Positions 1-8,474 of a DNA stretch of 43,418 nt are shown piece after piece. The stretch's first letter is position 1. The number at the start of each line of letters is the position of its first letter. This stretch comes from DATGZX01 sp035296965 (GTDB lineage Bacteria; Planctomycetota; Planctomycetia; Gemmatales; Gemmataceae), in the NCBI GenBank assembly GCA_035296965.1, contig DATGZX010000115.1:1-43418 (forward strand), in the 5' to 3' direction. Made by a program: the position numbers and the translations under genes. The notes below the pieces were generated by a model. That model was not told the origin of the DNA and did not search any database. It was given only the letters and a program-made list of their open reading frames with translations.

Positions 1-150
1 TGCTCCTACTCTTCATCCTCTTCCCAATCTTAATCTTCATCTTCATTCTTTCTCTTATGCGGGGCCCTGCCAGCAAGAGCAAGATTAGGAGGAAGATTAA
101 GATGAGGAAGAGGATGAAGAGCACGATTCAGATTAAGAGTAGGATGTCAT
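1..150. repeat. Facing pyrimidine/purine hexamer arrays, copy A
   Basis: A pyrimidine-rich arm (1-60) is followed by a short GC-rich loop (61-73) and a purine-rich arm (74-150). Read on its purine strand, each arm splits into degenerate hexamers of the form A-R-G-A-N-N (aagatt, aggatg, aagagc, aggaag). The arms are therefore complementary in style and could pair imperfectly into a long hairpin. Copies B (6646-6824) and C (23308-23457) share the words; A and B also share the arm endings attctttctcttatgc and aggatgtcatg. The array ends 15 bp from the aminotransferase stop codon. The left end may continue outside the window. Confidence 0.8.
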
Positions 151-164
151 GCCTATGGCACCAG

Positions 165-1472
165 TCAACTAGAAAGCGGCAGTTCCACCTGCTCAGCAGC
201 CAACCCCCGCGCCGCCCGCCCCAGACGGGCCACTGCCTCACGGATTTGCTCCACGGTGGCAACCCCGAAACTGAGCCGCGCTTCCCAGGTGGGAAGCAGC
301 CCATTCTCGCCATTCACATAGCAGAATTGCCCGGGTACATATAACACTCCCTCGCGCAACGCGGCTTGCATGAACGGACTCTCCGGCCCCGTGTCGATGC
401 ACCGCGGAAATGATAGCCAGACGTACAACCCGCCCGAGGGAGAAGTCCAGGTCACCTCCGGCCAGGAGCGAAATTCAAGCGCGAGCGCTTCCAGAAGCGC
501 ATCGCGCTTGGCTCGGTAAACCGCGCGTAACGCGGCGACGTGGCGGTCGTACATACCAGTCGCCAACAAACGGTCGAGCAAATGCTGCGTCAGGTTGTTC
601 GAACCAAAATCGTGGTTGCCTTTCAGGCGAAGCAGTGGCGTAACGAGTTCGCGCGGCAAGAAGCCGTAACCAGTCTTGAGTCCGGGAGCGCACGGCTTGG
701 AGAAGGTCATCCCTAGAATAACCTGGCTGTTGCTCTGGTCCAAGCTCTTGATACTGGGTAAGTCCGGCCCATCATAGCGCAACTCCCGGTAAGCCGCGTC
801 TTCCAGGATAAAAACTCGCCGCCGCCGGCTAAAACGCTGGGCAAGCTCCAGAAGGTGGGCTCGGCGTGAACCGGAAAGAGTCAACCCGCTCGGGTTCTGA
901 AAATAATCGCAAACATAAAGGAGGCGAAGGCGCTCGAGATCGCCCTTACGATCCAACCGTACCAGCAATTCCTCCAGAGCGTCGGTATTCATGCCGTGCT
1001 CGTCCATGGGCACCGCAAGGGTGCGCACGCCCAGGCTGTTCAACGTTCCCTGGTAAACGAAATAGGAGGGGGCCTCGGTGATGACCAGGTCGCCCGGATC
1101 CAAAAGCAATTCACCAATCAGATAGAGAAGCTGTTGCGACCCGGTGGTGAGAACGACGTCGTCGGCCGTCAAGGAAAGCTCCCGCGCCGAGACGCCGTCA
1201 AGGCCGGCCGTCCGAGCGAGAATCTTCTCCCGCAGCGGCCCATGTCCCTGGGTGGTTCCGTACTGAAGAGCGGCTTGCGCCGTCCGGGCTTCTCCAAGCA
1301 AGGCCGTCATGGCTTCTGAAACTTCGCGGGCCGGCAGAGAGACGGGGTCGACGAGTCCGGCAGCCAAACTGATCAAGTTTGGGTTTTCGACTGCTTGTTG
1401 CATAAAGTAGCTGATGGGTTGATCAGCTGTCTGTCGTGATCTCTGCGAAAAGTGAACAGGTGCCCGGGGCAT
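165..1472 (-). CDS. PLP-dependent aminotransferase, class I/II (2-aminoadipate/MocR-like)
   Basis: Cytoplasmic fold-type I aminotransferase of 435 aa, the family that transfers amino groups between amino acids and 2-oxo acids using pyridoxal phosphate. Visible PLP-binding residues are the NPSG motif (N193), the LEDAAY strand (D225, Y228) and the Schiff-base lysine K259 in a T-F-S-K-x-x-A-P-G-L-K-x-G-Y motif. The ISLAAGLVDP start and the spacing resemble the LysN/2-aminoadipate transaminase and MocR aminotransferase group, but no N-terminal GntR helix-turn-helix is present, so it is an enzyme rather than a regulator. The frame is open to an ATG at 1538, but I chose the ATG at 1472 because GAAAGGA lies 7 nt before it and the upstream ATGs have no ribosome site. 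Substrate cannot be read from sequence. The gene stands alone, with repeat copy A directly after its stop. Confidence 0.9.
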   Translation of the reverse strand: MPRAPVHFSQRSRQTADQPISYFMQQAVENPNLISLAAGLVDPVSLPAREVSEAMTALLGEARTAQAALQYGTTQGHGPLREKILARTAGLDGVSARELSLTADDVVLTTGSQQLLYLIGELLLDPGDLVITEAPSYFVYQGTLNSLGVRTLAVPMDEHGMNTDALEELLVRLDRKGDLERLRLLYVCDYFQNPSGLTLSGSRRAHLLELAQRFSRRRRVFILEDAAYRELRYDGPDLPSIKSLDQSNSQVILGMTFSKPCAPGLKTGYGFLPRELVTPLLRLKGNHDFGSNNLTQHLLDRLLATGMYDRHVAALRAVYRAKRDALLEALALEFRSWPEVTWTSPSGGLYVWLSFPRCIDTGPESPFMQAALREGVLYVPGQFCYVNGENGLLPTWEARLSFGVATVEQIREAVARLGRAARGLAAEQVELPLSS

Positions 1473-1909
1473 AAAGATCCTTTCGCGACAGGTCTGGGCT
1501 CGCAGGGATTCGCCTGTCACCATCGATGAGACACTCATCCGGCTATCTTAACTCTTAACAGACGATCACGAGACGAACAAATCTTTTCACCAGGCTCGGC
1601 GGGGAAGAATAGGTAAAATTTACGGACCTGGCGGCCTATACAGCATTGGCGATTCCTTAGCCTGTCGAAAGGAGGCAGATCCGGATGGATTAGTGAACGG
1701 CCGACCGGCAAACGTTGGGCACGGCCAACAAGATTGGATGCGGGCTAAGAGACGGCGCGACTACAAAGACTCCCCATAAATGGCGGAGAAAGAAAGGCCC
1801 CGCGGAGCCGGCGATGTTCTTGAAATCCCTGGCTATTGGCAGGGGCCAAAGGTATGTTGGAAGGTAGAAAGTTCGTTCCTTCCTTTGCCCGTATAAGGCG
1901 GAGCTGCGC
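1473..1909. other. Intergenic region between divergent genes
   Basis: About 440 bp between the divergent aminotransferase and the 817-aa protein. It must contain both promoters, but I could not pick convincing -35/-10 pairs. No RNA gene or long inverted repeat was seen. A 38-codon reading frame from the ATG near 1781 has no supporting evidence. Confidence 0.4.
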
Positions 1910-4363
1910 ATGTGGGCCGGAATCCGTTTCACGGCAGTGATTATGGGCCTATTCTTGTTGGTCACGCCGGCAGCGCGGGCTGCAGATGACAAAGCTATCC
2001 AGGCGGCGATCGACAAAGGTGTTGCGTATCTGAAGTCCGCTCAAAGCAAGGCCGGAACCTGGAGCTACACTGGGGGAGAGGGCCCCCAGCGCGAAATCGG
2101 CGCGACAGCTTTGGTTGGACTTGCTCTCTTGGAGAACGGTGTCGCCGCAGATGATCGTGTCCTCCAACAGACCACGGATGTCCTCCGTGAGGCCTCTTTG
2201 GTTCTGGACCAAACCTATTCCATCTCGTTGGTACTGCTGTATCTGGACCGCCTGGGAGATCCCGGCGACGTACCGTTGATCGAATCGTTGACCGTGCGCC
2301 TCCTGGCAGGACAAGCAGCGGGAGGGGGTTGGGGGTATAACTGTGCAACGATCGGGGAGCCGGAAGTTCGCCGCTTGCGAAGCACGATCGCAACCGCCAA
2401 GAAGAAAGAACGCCAGAACGCAGATGAGAAAGTGAATCGCAGCGCGCGCAAGCTCCCTAAGGAGATCCTGGATCAACTTGACCTTGTGAGGAATCAGCGC
2501 GTTCCGCCGCCGCTATCGACCGAAGATAACTCGAACACGCAGTTTGCAACACTGGCTCTGTGGGTAAGCCGCCGGCATGGCTTACCGGTCGCGGACGCAT
2601 TGAAGCGCGTCGCACTTCGCTTCCGAGATTCCCAGAACGCCGATGGCGGGTGGGACTACAGGCCGACAACTTGGAAAGGACTAGGGAATGGACTTCAGCT
2701 AACTTCCAGCCCGAGCAATACCTGTGCCGGCCTCCTCGGTATGGCCGTCGCCTATGCCCTTGCAAAGGAGCGACAGCATGAGTCGGAGAACCGTCCCGGA
2801 CCCTCAGGAAAGAAAAACTATCAAGCACGTGATCCAAACCGAGATCCCACCATTCGTGCCGGGCTGCTCTTCCTGGGGTTCGCGCTGGAAGCAGTGATCG
2901 ACCAGGCAGCCTCCACTCTTCCCGCTAATGGGGGTAATGGCGCTAATGGAGGCAATAGGGGCTCAATCGGACCATCAATACCGAGGTTGAAGCCAGTTGC
3001 GGTAGGACCTCAGACTCAGACGCAGACGGACAATCCAGCGCCTTTCGATCAACAACCAAGGCCGGCAGTTCCGCGTATAAACAACCTCTCGATTACCTAC
3101 TTTCTTTGGAGTTTGGAACGCGTCGCCATGGTCTATGGCCTGGAGACCATCGGTAAGAAGGATTGGTTCACTAAAGGCGCGGATTTTTTGCTTTGCCGGC
3201 AGGAAAAGGACGGCGCTTGGAAGCTGAGCTACCCTGGACCCGTCGACACAAGCTTCGCTTTGTTATTCCTATCGCGCAGCAACTTGGTTCCGGATCTTAC
3301 ATCGAGCCTGAAAGGGCGATTCCAGGACCCTGCTGAAGTGAGGCTAAGAGCCGGAGGAATTGGCGGCGAGCAATTGACGCGCAAGGATTCAAAAGCTCCG
3401 GAGGAAAAACGAGAACTGGAGCCGAAGCTCATTTTGGACGGTGGGCGGGGGAGCGCGGCTGGCTCAGCCCCCGAAGCACACTCGCCGACAGCGGGCGGCA
3501 ACGATAGCGAATCTGGCCAACTCAGCATGAAACTCGTCAGAGCTTCACCTGAACAGCAACAGCTGCTCCTGGAAAAGCTGCGCGACAGCAAGGGTGCAGC
3601 CAACACCGATGCCCTTGCCTTGGCCATCCCCCAACTCGCCGGGAAAGCCAAAGTGAACGCACGCGATGCACTCGCCGAGCGCCTCGCGCGCATGACCGCA
3701 GCCACCTTGCGAGCAAAGATGCAAGAGGACGATCCGGAGATTCGCCGTGCCTCGGTCCTGGCTTGCATCATCAAGGATGATCCTCGCTTTGTCGGCGACT
3801 TGATCCCTCTGCTCGAAGATCCCGAACCTCTGGTGATCCGAGCCGCGCACGTTGCCTTGAAAAAACTGACCGGCCAGGACTTCGGTCCATCCTCGGATGC
3901 TGATCGAACCGAGCGAACAAAGTCTGTCACGAAGTGGAGAGAATGGTTGGCGGCCAAGGATGGGATGGCGCCCGACCTGGGAAAGCCCAAGGTAGAATCG
4001 ACTCAAGGAGACAAGGCTTTGCTCGAGGGTACCTGGGTCTTGCAATCGCTGGAGTCGGCTGGCAAACCTGCAACCAAGGCTCAAATTGTATCCTTGCGAC
4101 TAAAGCTCGTTTTTGCAGGCGACAGTCTCACATTCCATAACGCCAATGGCTTGAAGAAAGCCAAAATCGAGTTGGTAGCTGACACGGATCCAAAGACAAT
4201 CGACTTTATAACGGACAAGGAAATTTCTCGCGGGGTCTACGAGCTAGAGGGGGACAGCCTCAAGATTTGCTGGGCTCCCGATGGTGAAGCACGTCCTTTG
4301 GACTTTCTTACCAGTGCTCGCGGAAAGGCGACAATTTACGTGCTGAAACGTCAGCAACCCTGA
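1910..4363 (+). CDS. Secreted prenyltransferase-fold/HEAT protein with C-terminal TIGR03067-type domain
   Basis: 817-aa exported protein. Residues 1-24 form a signal peptide ending in ARA-AD. Residues 25-480 carry repeated alpha/alpha-barrel motifs of the squalene-cyclase/prenyltransferase type (AIDKGVAYLKSAQ..GTWSY, FRDSQNADGGWDY, FLLCRQEKDGAWKLSY), interrupted by low-complexity Gly/Asn and Pro/Gln linkers near residues 340-385. Residues 545-680 look like HEAT repeats (IRRASVLACI, VIRAAHVALKKL). Residues 693-815 (LEGTWVLQSLE to the C-terminus) match the planctomycete TIGR03067 repeat-domain pattern. No cyclase DxDD or zinc-binding prenyltransferase site was seen, so it is probably a structural or binding protein of the periplasm or cell surface. 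The start is supported by GGCGGAG 7 nt upstream. Role unknown. Confidence 0.85.
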   Translation: MWAGIRFTAVIMGLFLLVTPAARAADDKAIQAAIDKGVAYLKSAQSKAGTWSYTGGEGPQREIGATALVGLALLENGVAADDRVLQQTTDVLREASLVLDQTYSISLVLLYLDRLGDPGDVPLIESLTVRLLAGQAAGGGWGYNCATIGEPEVRRLRSTIATAKKKERQNADEKVNRSARKLPKEILDQLDLVRNQRVPPPLSTEDNSNTQFATLALWVSRRHGLPVADALKRVALRFRDSQNADGGWDYRPTTWKGLGNGLQLTSSPSNTCAGLLGMAVAYALAKERQHESENRPGPSGKKNYQARDPNRDPTIRAGLLFLGFALEAVIDQAASTLPANGGNGANGGNRGSIGPSIPRLKPVAVGPQTQTQTDNPAPFDQQPRPAVPRINNLSITYFLWSLERVAMVYGLETIGKKDWFTKGADFLLCRQEKDGAWKLSYPGPVDTSFALLFLSRSNLVPDLTSSLKGRFQDPAEVRLRAGGIGGEQLTRKDSKAPEEKRELEPKLILDGGRGSAAGSAPEAHSPTAGGNDSESGQLSMKLVRASPEQQQLLLEKLRDSKGAANTDALALAIPQLAGKAKVNARDALAERLARMTAATLRAKMQEDDPEIRRASVLACIIKDDPRFVGDLIPLLEDPEPLVIRAAHVALKKLTGQDFGPSSDADRTERTKSVTKWREWLAAKDGMAPDLGKPKVESTQGDKALLEGTWVLQSLESAGKPATKAQIVSLRLKLVFAGDSLTFHNANGLKKAKIELVADTDPKTIDFITDKEISRGVYELEGDSLKICWAPDGEARPLDFLTSARGKATIYVLKRQQP

Positions 4364-4495
4364 GGTTCTCCTTTCCTGGCTCGCTTGCGACCCCCCAACC
4401 GGGGATTCTCGCATTTCGAGCCGGAACCTCTGCCGCCGCTACGCGTTTAATAACTCGGAAGATCATGCGCGACCTGCATTGCTGGGGAGGTATCC

Positions 4496-5254
4496 ATGTG
4501 CCGCTTTCTTCTCGGAGCGCTGGCATTCAGCCTGATGATGGCACTGACCTTGGCGTCTGTTCAGGGGGATGATAACAAAGGCGAACCGAAAAAAGTGCCG
4601 CCGGCCCTTGCCCAGGTGCTTAGCGGCAGCGCGGAAAGCTTCATCAAGCGCTTCGACAGGAACAAGGACGGCTACCTTAGCAAGAATGAGCTGCCGCCGC
4701 GCCTGGCACCTCTCTTCGACAAGTTCGACCTGAACGGCGATGACAAACTCGACAAGAAGGAGGTCGAGGAAATGCTCCAGACCCTGCGGCAGCGCTTTGG
4801 TCTGGCTGGCGATAAGTCTTCCAAAGCGGACCAGGCCGGCGATGCGAAACAAGTTGAACGCATGATCGACAACTTGCTGGAACGCATGGATACGAACAAG
4901 GACGGCAAAATCAGTCGAGAGGAAGCAAAAGGCCCCTTGGCCAATAATTTCGATCGCCTGGACAAGAACATGGATGGTTACCTCGACCGATCCGAGTTGC
5001 GCCCGGTTGCGCAGCGAATGCTCGCAGCGCAGGCCAACGGCAAAGGCAAAGGGGAGGCCCAGGTCCGAACAGGCGGCGTTCCGCAGCCCGATTTCGACGC
5101 GCTTGATAAGGACGCGGACGGACGATTGACTCGCGAAGAGCTTCGCGGAACGCCATTCGCCGACCTTTTCGACGAGATCGACACTAACAAGGATGGTAAG
5201 ATCGACCGCAAAGAGTTCGAAGCGTATTTGAAGAAGCAAGCGGAAAAGAAATAG
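4496..5254 (+). CDS. Secreted EF-hand protein with six calcium-binding loops
   Basis: 252-aa protein with an N-terminal signal peptide (residues 1-24). Six canonical 12-residue EF-hand loops are visible at 54-65, 78-89, 132-143, 156-167, 204-215 and 229-240. Each begins with Asp, has D/N/S-type residues at positions 3 and 5, Gly (or Asp) at position 6 and Glu at position 12. They form three pairs (1-2, 3-4, 5-6) separated by linkers near 105-118 and 178-198, so the protein is probably a calcium-binding or calcium-sensing envelope protein. A GGGGAGGT ribosome site lies 5 nt before the ATG. The gene follows the TIGR03067 protein by 132 bp on the same strand, without visible coupling. Partners are unknown. 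Confidence 0.9.
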   Translation: MCRFLLGALAFSLMMALTLASVQGDDNKGEPKKVPPALAQVLSGSAESFIKRFDRNKDGYLSKNELPPRLAPLFDKFDLNGDDKLDKKEVEEMLQTLRQRFGLAGDKSSKADQAGDAKQVERMIDNLLERMDTNKDGKISREEAKGPLANNFDRLDKNMDGYLDRSELRPVAQRMLAAQANGKGKGEAQVRTGGVPQPDFDALDKDADGRLTREELRGTPFADLFDEIDTNKDGKIDRKEFEAYLKKQAEKK

Positions 5255-5461
5255 ACGCAATTCGTAAATTGAACACTCGTCAGCAATCCCACTTGTGCGC
5301 CGCCGTATATCAGTGCCAGCGTGATTCTCTAGCGAAAAGTCTTGTAGCCAGTGGACTCTCTGTCAGAATATGGCAAGATTCGCATGAGAACGATCGCGCT
5401 CGGCAAAGGTGTGCCTTGCCGGGAAGAACTCTCTCCCGAGTGGGCAGGAACGAATGACGAA

Positions 5462-6610
5462 ATGACGACCGCAATTGCCCAAAAACCTGCTGAACAACTC
5501 AAACCTGCACCAAACCAGGAATGGGCGCCCCGGATCTGGGAGGGGTGCGATTTTTTTGCTTGGCTACGCCTACTGGCACGCAATCATTGCGCGGTCCATT
5601 GGTCTTATTGGTACATCGCCACGATCATCACGGTCATCAGCTTCGTCCACACGATTCTGCGCTATGTCCAAACCGCAGTCTACGGCCGACGCGTAGCGCG
5701 AACCACCTTGCGCCAAGCGCCTCTGTTCATCATTGGCCACTGGCGCACCGGGACGACCTTTCTGCACGAACTCCTCATTCTCGACGAACGGCACACTTAT
5801 CCCAATACGTACGAATGCTTTGAGCCCAATCACTTCCTTCTCACAGAGCGGTTCTTCACCCGCTGGCTGAGTTTCCTGATGCCGTCTCGCCGGCCGATGG
5901 ACAACGTGCAGGCGGGATGGGAGCGACCGCAGGAGGATGAGTTCGCTCTCTGCATGATGGGACAACCTTCGCCGTACTTGACTGTCGCCTTTCCCAATCA
6001 CCCTCCACAGTACTCGCAATACCTGGATCTGGAGGGGCTGCCGCCAGCGGCACTTGCCGGTTGGAAGCGAGCGTTCCTGCATTTCGTCCAACTCCTGACT
6101 TTTAAGGATCCGCGCCGGCTCATCCTCAAGTCGCCGCCGCATAGCTGCCGTATCAAGGTCCTCCTCGAATTGTTCCCTGATGCACGTTTCGTGCACATCG
6201 TTCGCGACCCCTATGTGCTTTTTCCCTCGACGGTGAATTTGTGGAAATCCCTATACAACACGCACGGCTTGCAGAAGCCAACGTTCGATGGGCTGGACGA
6301 GTATGTCTATGAAACATTCAACCGGATCTACGACGGGCTCGAAAAAGGCCGAAAACTCGTTCAGCCCGAACGTTTCTACGAATTGCACTACGAGGATCTG
6401 GTCCGAGACCCTGTCGGAAAACTGAAGGCACTCTATGAGCACCTCGAATTGGGCGGCTTCGACGAGCTGCTGCCGCGCCTGGAAAAGCATCTCGCCCAAA
6501 ATGCCGGATATGAGACCAACCGCTACGATCTCTCTCCCGAAGTGCGCGCGGAGATCACCAGGCGCTGGGGAAAAGTGATTCGGCAATACGGCTATGCCGT
6601 ACGGACCTAG
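5462..6610 (+). CDS. Sulfotransferase family protein with N-terminal membrane segment
   Basis: Likely PAPS-dependent sulfotransferase, transferring sulfate from PAPS to a hydroxyl or amine acceptor. The 5'-phosphosulfate-binding loop reads G-H-W-R-T-G-T-T-F-L-H and the 3'-phosphate-binding region reads F-V-H-I-V-R-D-P-Y, followed by the Ser of the FPST segment. A hydrophobic stretch (WYIATIITVISFVHTIL) before the PSB loop suggests membrane attachment. The acceptor cannot be predicted. Start choice is uncertain: the frame is open to a GTG at 5351 and an ATG at 5384. I prefer the ATG at 5462 (382 aa), which has AGGAA 11 nt upstream and leaves a family-like N-terminus. The gene converges with the thiolase, with hexamer-repeat copy B between them. 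Confidence 0.85.
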   Translation: MTTAIAQKPAEQLKPAPNQEWAPRIWEGCDFFAWLRLLARNHCAVHWSYWYIATIITVISFVHTILRYVQTAVYGRRVARTTLRQAPLFIIGHWRTGTTFLHELLILDERHTYPNTYECFEPNHFLLTERFFTRWLSFLMPSRRPMDNVQAGWERPQEDEFALCMMGQPSPYLTVAFPNHPPQYSQYLDLEGLPPAALAGWKRAFLHFVQLLTFKDPRRLILKSPPHSCRIKVLLELFPDARFVHIVRDPYVLFPSTVNLWKSLYNTHGLQKPTFDGLDEYVYETFNRIYDGLEKGRKLVQPERFYELHYEDLVRDPVGKLKALYEHLELGGFDELLPRLEKHLAQNAGYETNRYDLSPEVRAEITRRWGKVIRQYGYAVRT

Positions 6611-6645
6611 TGTTCCTCCGATCTTCGGCTGACGGAGCAATCTTT

Positions 6646-6824
6646 GAAGGAAGAGTAAGATTTAGGAGGAAGATTACGATTACGAAGAGGATGAAGAGCA
6701 CGATCCAGATTAGGAATAGGATGTCATGACTGCGCCGCCTATCGAGTCTTACTCTTTCTCGTGCTCCTGCTCTTAATCTTCTTCCAAATCTTACTCCTCA
6801 TCTAAATTCTTTCTCTTATGCATG
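6646..6824. repeat. Facing purine/pyrimidine hexamer arrays, copy B
   Basis: A purine arm (6646-6728) and a pyrimidine arm (6747-6824) face each other across an 18-bp loop, in the orientation opposite to copy A. The purine arm ends in aggatgtcatg and the pyrimidine arm ends in attctttctcttatgc, the same edges seen in copy A. It sits exactly between two convergent genes, so it could act as a bidirectional transcription barrier. That function is inference. Confidence 0.8.
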
Positions 6825-6889
6825 GGTCGATGATTAACCCGTCAGTCGAGAATTGACGGGGCACTTCGCCCTGTGCCGCAGCGAACACA

Positions 6890-8047
6890 TCACACCCGCT
6901 CGAAAATTGTGGCAATGCCCTGTCCGCAGCCAATGCACATGGTTGCCAGGCCCAAGCGGGCATCGCGCTCCTCCATGGCATGGATAAGCGTGGCCGTGAT
7001 ACGGGCACCGCTGGCGCCTAACGGATGTCCGATGGCGATTGCGCCACCCCGAACGTTCACTTTCTCAGGGTCGATCTTTAGTGCTTTCATGACGGCCAGG
7101 GTTTGGGCTGCAAAAGCTTCGTTGATTTCAATCAGATCGATGTCTTCGATTTTCAGGCGGGCTCGCTCGAGCGCCTTGAGCGTTGCCGGGACCGGGCCGA
7201 TCCCCATGACTGCCGGGTCCACGCCGGCGACAGCCATCGACCGAATTCTCACCTTGGCCTTGAGACCCAGCTCCTTGGCCCGTTCTTCCGACATGATGAG
7301 CGCAGCCGCAGCGCCGACGCTGATCTGGCTCGAGTTCCCGGCAGTTACGGTTCCTCCTTCGGGCATGAAAGGAGGTTTCAGTGCCGATAGAGCTTCGAGG
7401 CTGGTGTCCCGGCGAAAGCCCTGATCCTCGGAGATCGTCTTGCGTCGCCCCTCTTCATCGCGACCCCAACTCGGCACGATCTCCTTGGCGTTGGCGCCGG
7501 AGTCAGTTGCCTCGGCAATCTTGCGATGACTGCGCAGGGCGAACTCATCTTGGGCCCGACGACTTATCCGGTACTTGATCGCGAGGTTTTCCGCTGTCAG
7601 CCCCATGTTGAGTGTGGCCGGGCTGTGGCGATAGAAGTAACGTGGATTGAGACTAAAGTTAGCTTCCATCGGGACGTGCTGCATGTGTTCGACGCCGCCC
7701 GCGATCTGAACATCTTCGCACTCCGCGGCAATACTTTGCGCGGCTTGATTGATTGCCTGCAGGCTCGAGCCGCAATTGCGGTTGACCGTGACGCCCGCAA
7801 CTTCGACCGGTAAGCCTGCAATAAGTGAAGCGAAGCGGGCGATGTCGTAGCCCTGTTCGTCCTGCTGTTTGACGCAGCCCCATACAATGTCCTCGATCTG
7901 GGAGGCAGGGATGCCGGTGCGCCCGATCAAGGCGAGCATCAGTTCTGCGGAGAGGTCGTCGGCACGCACGTCGCGATAGATCCCTTTCTCGGGATGAGCT
8001 TTGCCGATGGGCGTGCGAATGGCGTCGATGATAACAGCATGGCGCAT
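6890..8047 (-). CDS. Thiolase (acetyl-CoA C-acyltransferase/acetyltransferase)
   Basis: 385-aa thiolase II family enzyme. Members either cleave 3-ketoacyl-CoA in beta-oxidation or condense two acetyl-CoA to acetoacetyl-CoA. Catalytic residues are visible: nucleophile C92 in N-R-N-C-G-S-S-L-Q, H341 in G-G-A-I-A-I-G-H-P-L-G-A-S-G-A-R and C371 in C-I-G-C-G-Q-G. The N-E-A-F-A-A motif is at 309-314. The length is normal for the family. The Gly after C92 (where many members have Ser) is a small departure. AAGGGA lies about 6 nt before the ATG. No hydratase/dehydrogenase or acyl-CoA dehydrogenase lies nearby, so the choice between degradative and biosynthetic roles is open. It is transcribed convergently with the sulfotransferase. 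Confidence 0.93.
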   Translation of the reverse strand: MRHAVIIDAIRTPIGKAHPEKGIYRDVRADDLSAELMLALIGRTGIPASQIEDIVWGCVKQQDEQGYDIARFASLIAGLPVEVAGVTVNRNCGSSLQAINQAAQSIAAECEDVQIAGGVEHMQHVPMEANFSLNPRYFYRHSPATLNMGLTAENLAIKYRISRRAQDEFALRSHRKIAEATDSGANAKEIVPSWGRDEEGRRKTISEDQGFRRDTSLEALSALKPPFMPEGGTVTAGNSSQISVGAAAALIMSEERAKELGLKAKVRIRSMAVAGVDPAVMGIGPVPATLKALERARLKIEDIDLIEINEAFAAQTLAVMKALKIDPEKVNVRGGAIAIGHPLGASGARITATLIHAMEERDARLGLATMCIGCGQGIATIFERV

Positions 8048-8255
8048 GGGATTCCCTTTCGTTGACTAGGACTTCTCCCACCTGAGCCGGCAAAGGAGCC
8101 AGGCGGACAAGCGGTATTGTATGAAGGAAATGCTTCCGGTGAGTTATTGAGGACTGTGCAACCAAACCCCTCTCCACAAAGTACGAGGGCGATGGGCATA
8201 CGAAGCACGAGGCATTGGTTGCGCCATGCAACCTGGAAGACGCTAAAACCCGGGG

Positions 8256-8466
8256 TGCCATGCTTTCGCGACTACTTGAGACAACAGACGAAACTTGCAA
8301 AACCTCGCGAAAGCATGTCCCGACTCATCTCGGCGATCCCAAACGCATCAATAAATTCGGGGGTGCCCGACAACCCTCGACGGGGCGCCTAGGAGGGGCG
8401 GGACATGCTTTCGCGAGGTTGCCTGATTGTTCTGGGTCGATGTCGGGAACTCGCGAAAGCATGGCA
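8256..8466. repeat. Nested inverted repeat with four alternating copies of CATGCTTTCGCGA
   Basis: The 13-mer CATGCTTTCGCGA occurs at 8259-8271 (+), 8305-8317 (-), 8404-8416 (+) and 8451-8463 (-). The inner pair extends to a perfect 22-bp inverted repeat (8301-8322 with 8399-8420). The outer pair extends to a perfect 16-bp inverted repeat (8256-8271 with 8451-8466). The block lies in the 545-bp gap between the thiolase start and the TIM-barrel gene end and carries no convincing reading frame. It resembles a cluster of REP/REPIN-type palindromes; the TCGCGA core is itself a palindrome. Confidence 0.85.
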
Positions 8467-8474
8467 TCTCGGGC

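Noticed and set aside
57..344. K/R-I/M/S-rich frames through the hexamer arrays (also 23242-23511)
   Set aside because: The dipeptide pattern follows from the 6-bp DNA period and continues into antisense of a real gene.
1781..1895. 38-codon small protein upstream of the 817-aa gene
   Set aside because: No ribosome site and no compositional support; chance frame in intergenic DNA.
3229..3990. 253-codon minus-strand frame within the TIGR03067 protein gene
   Set aside because: Ser/Arg-rich shadow of a GC-rich coding sequence, with no start signal or family match.
4463..5260. 265-codon minus-strand frame antisense to the EF-hand gene
   Set aside because: It mirrors the codon pattern of the calcium-binding loops on the other strand; the plus-strand frame has a signal peptide, a ribosome site and six EF-hands.
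8256..8466. CRISPR array
   Set aside because: The four 13-bp repeats alternate in orientation and have unequal spacers (33, 86 and 34 bp), unlike direct CRISPR repeats; no cas genes are present.
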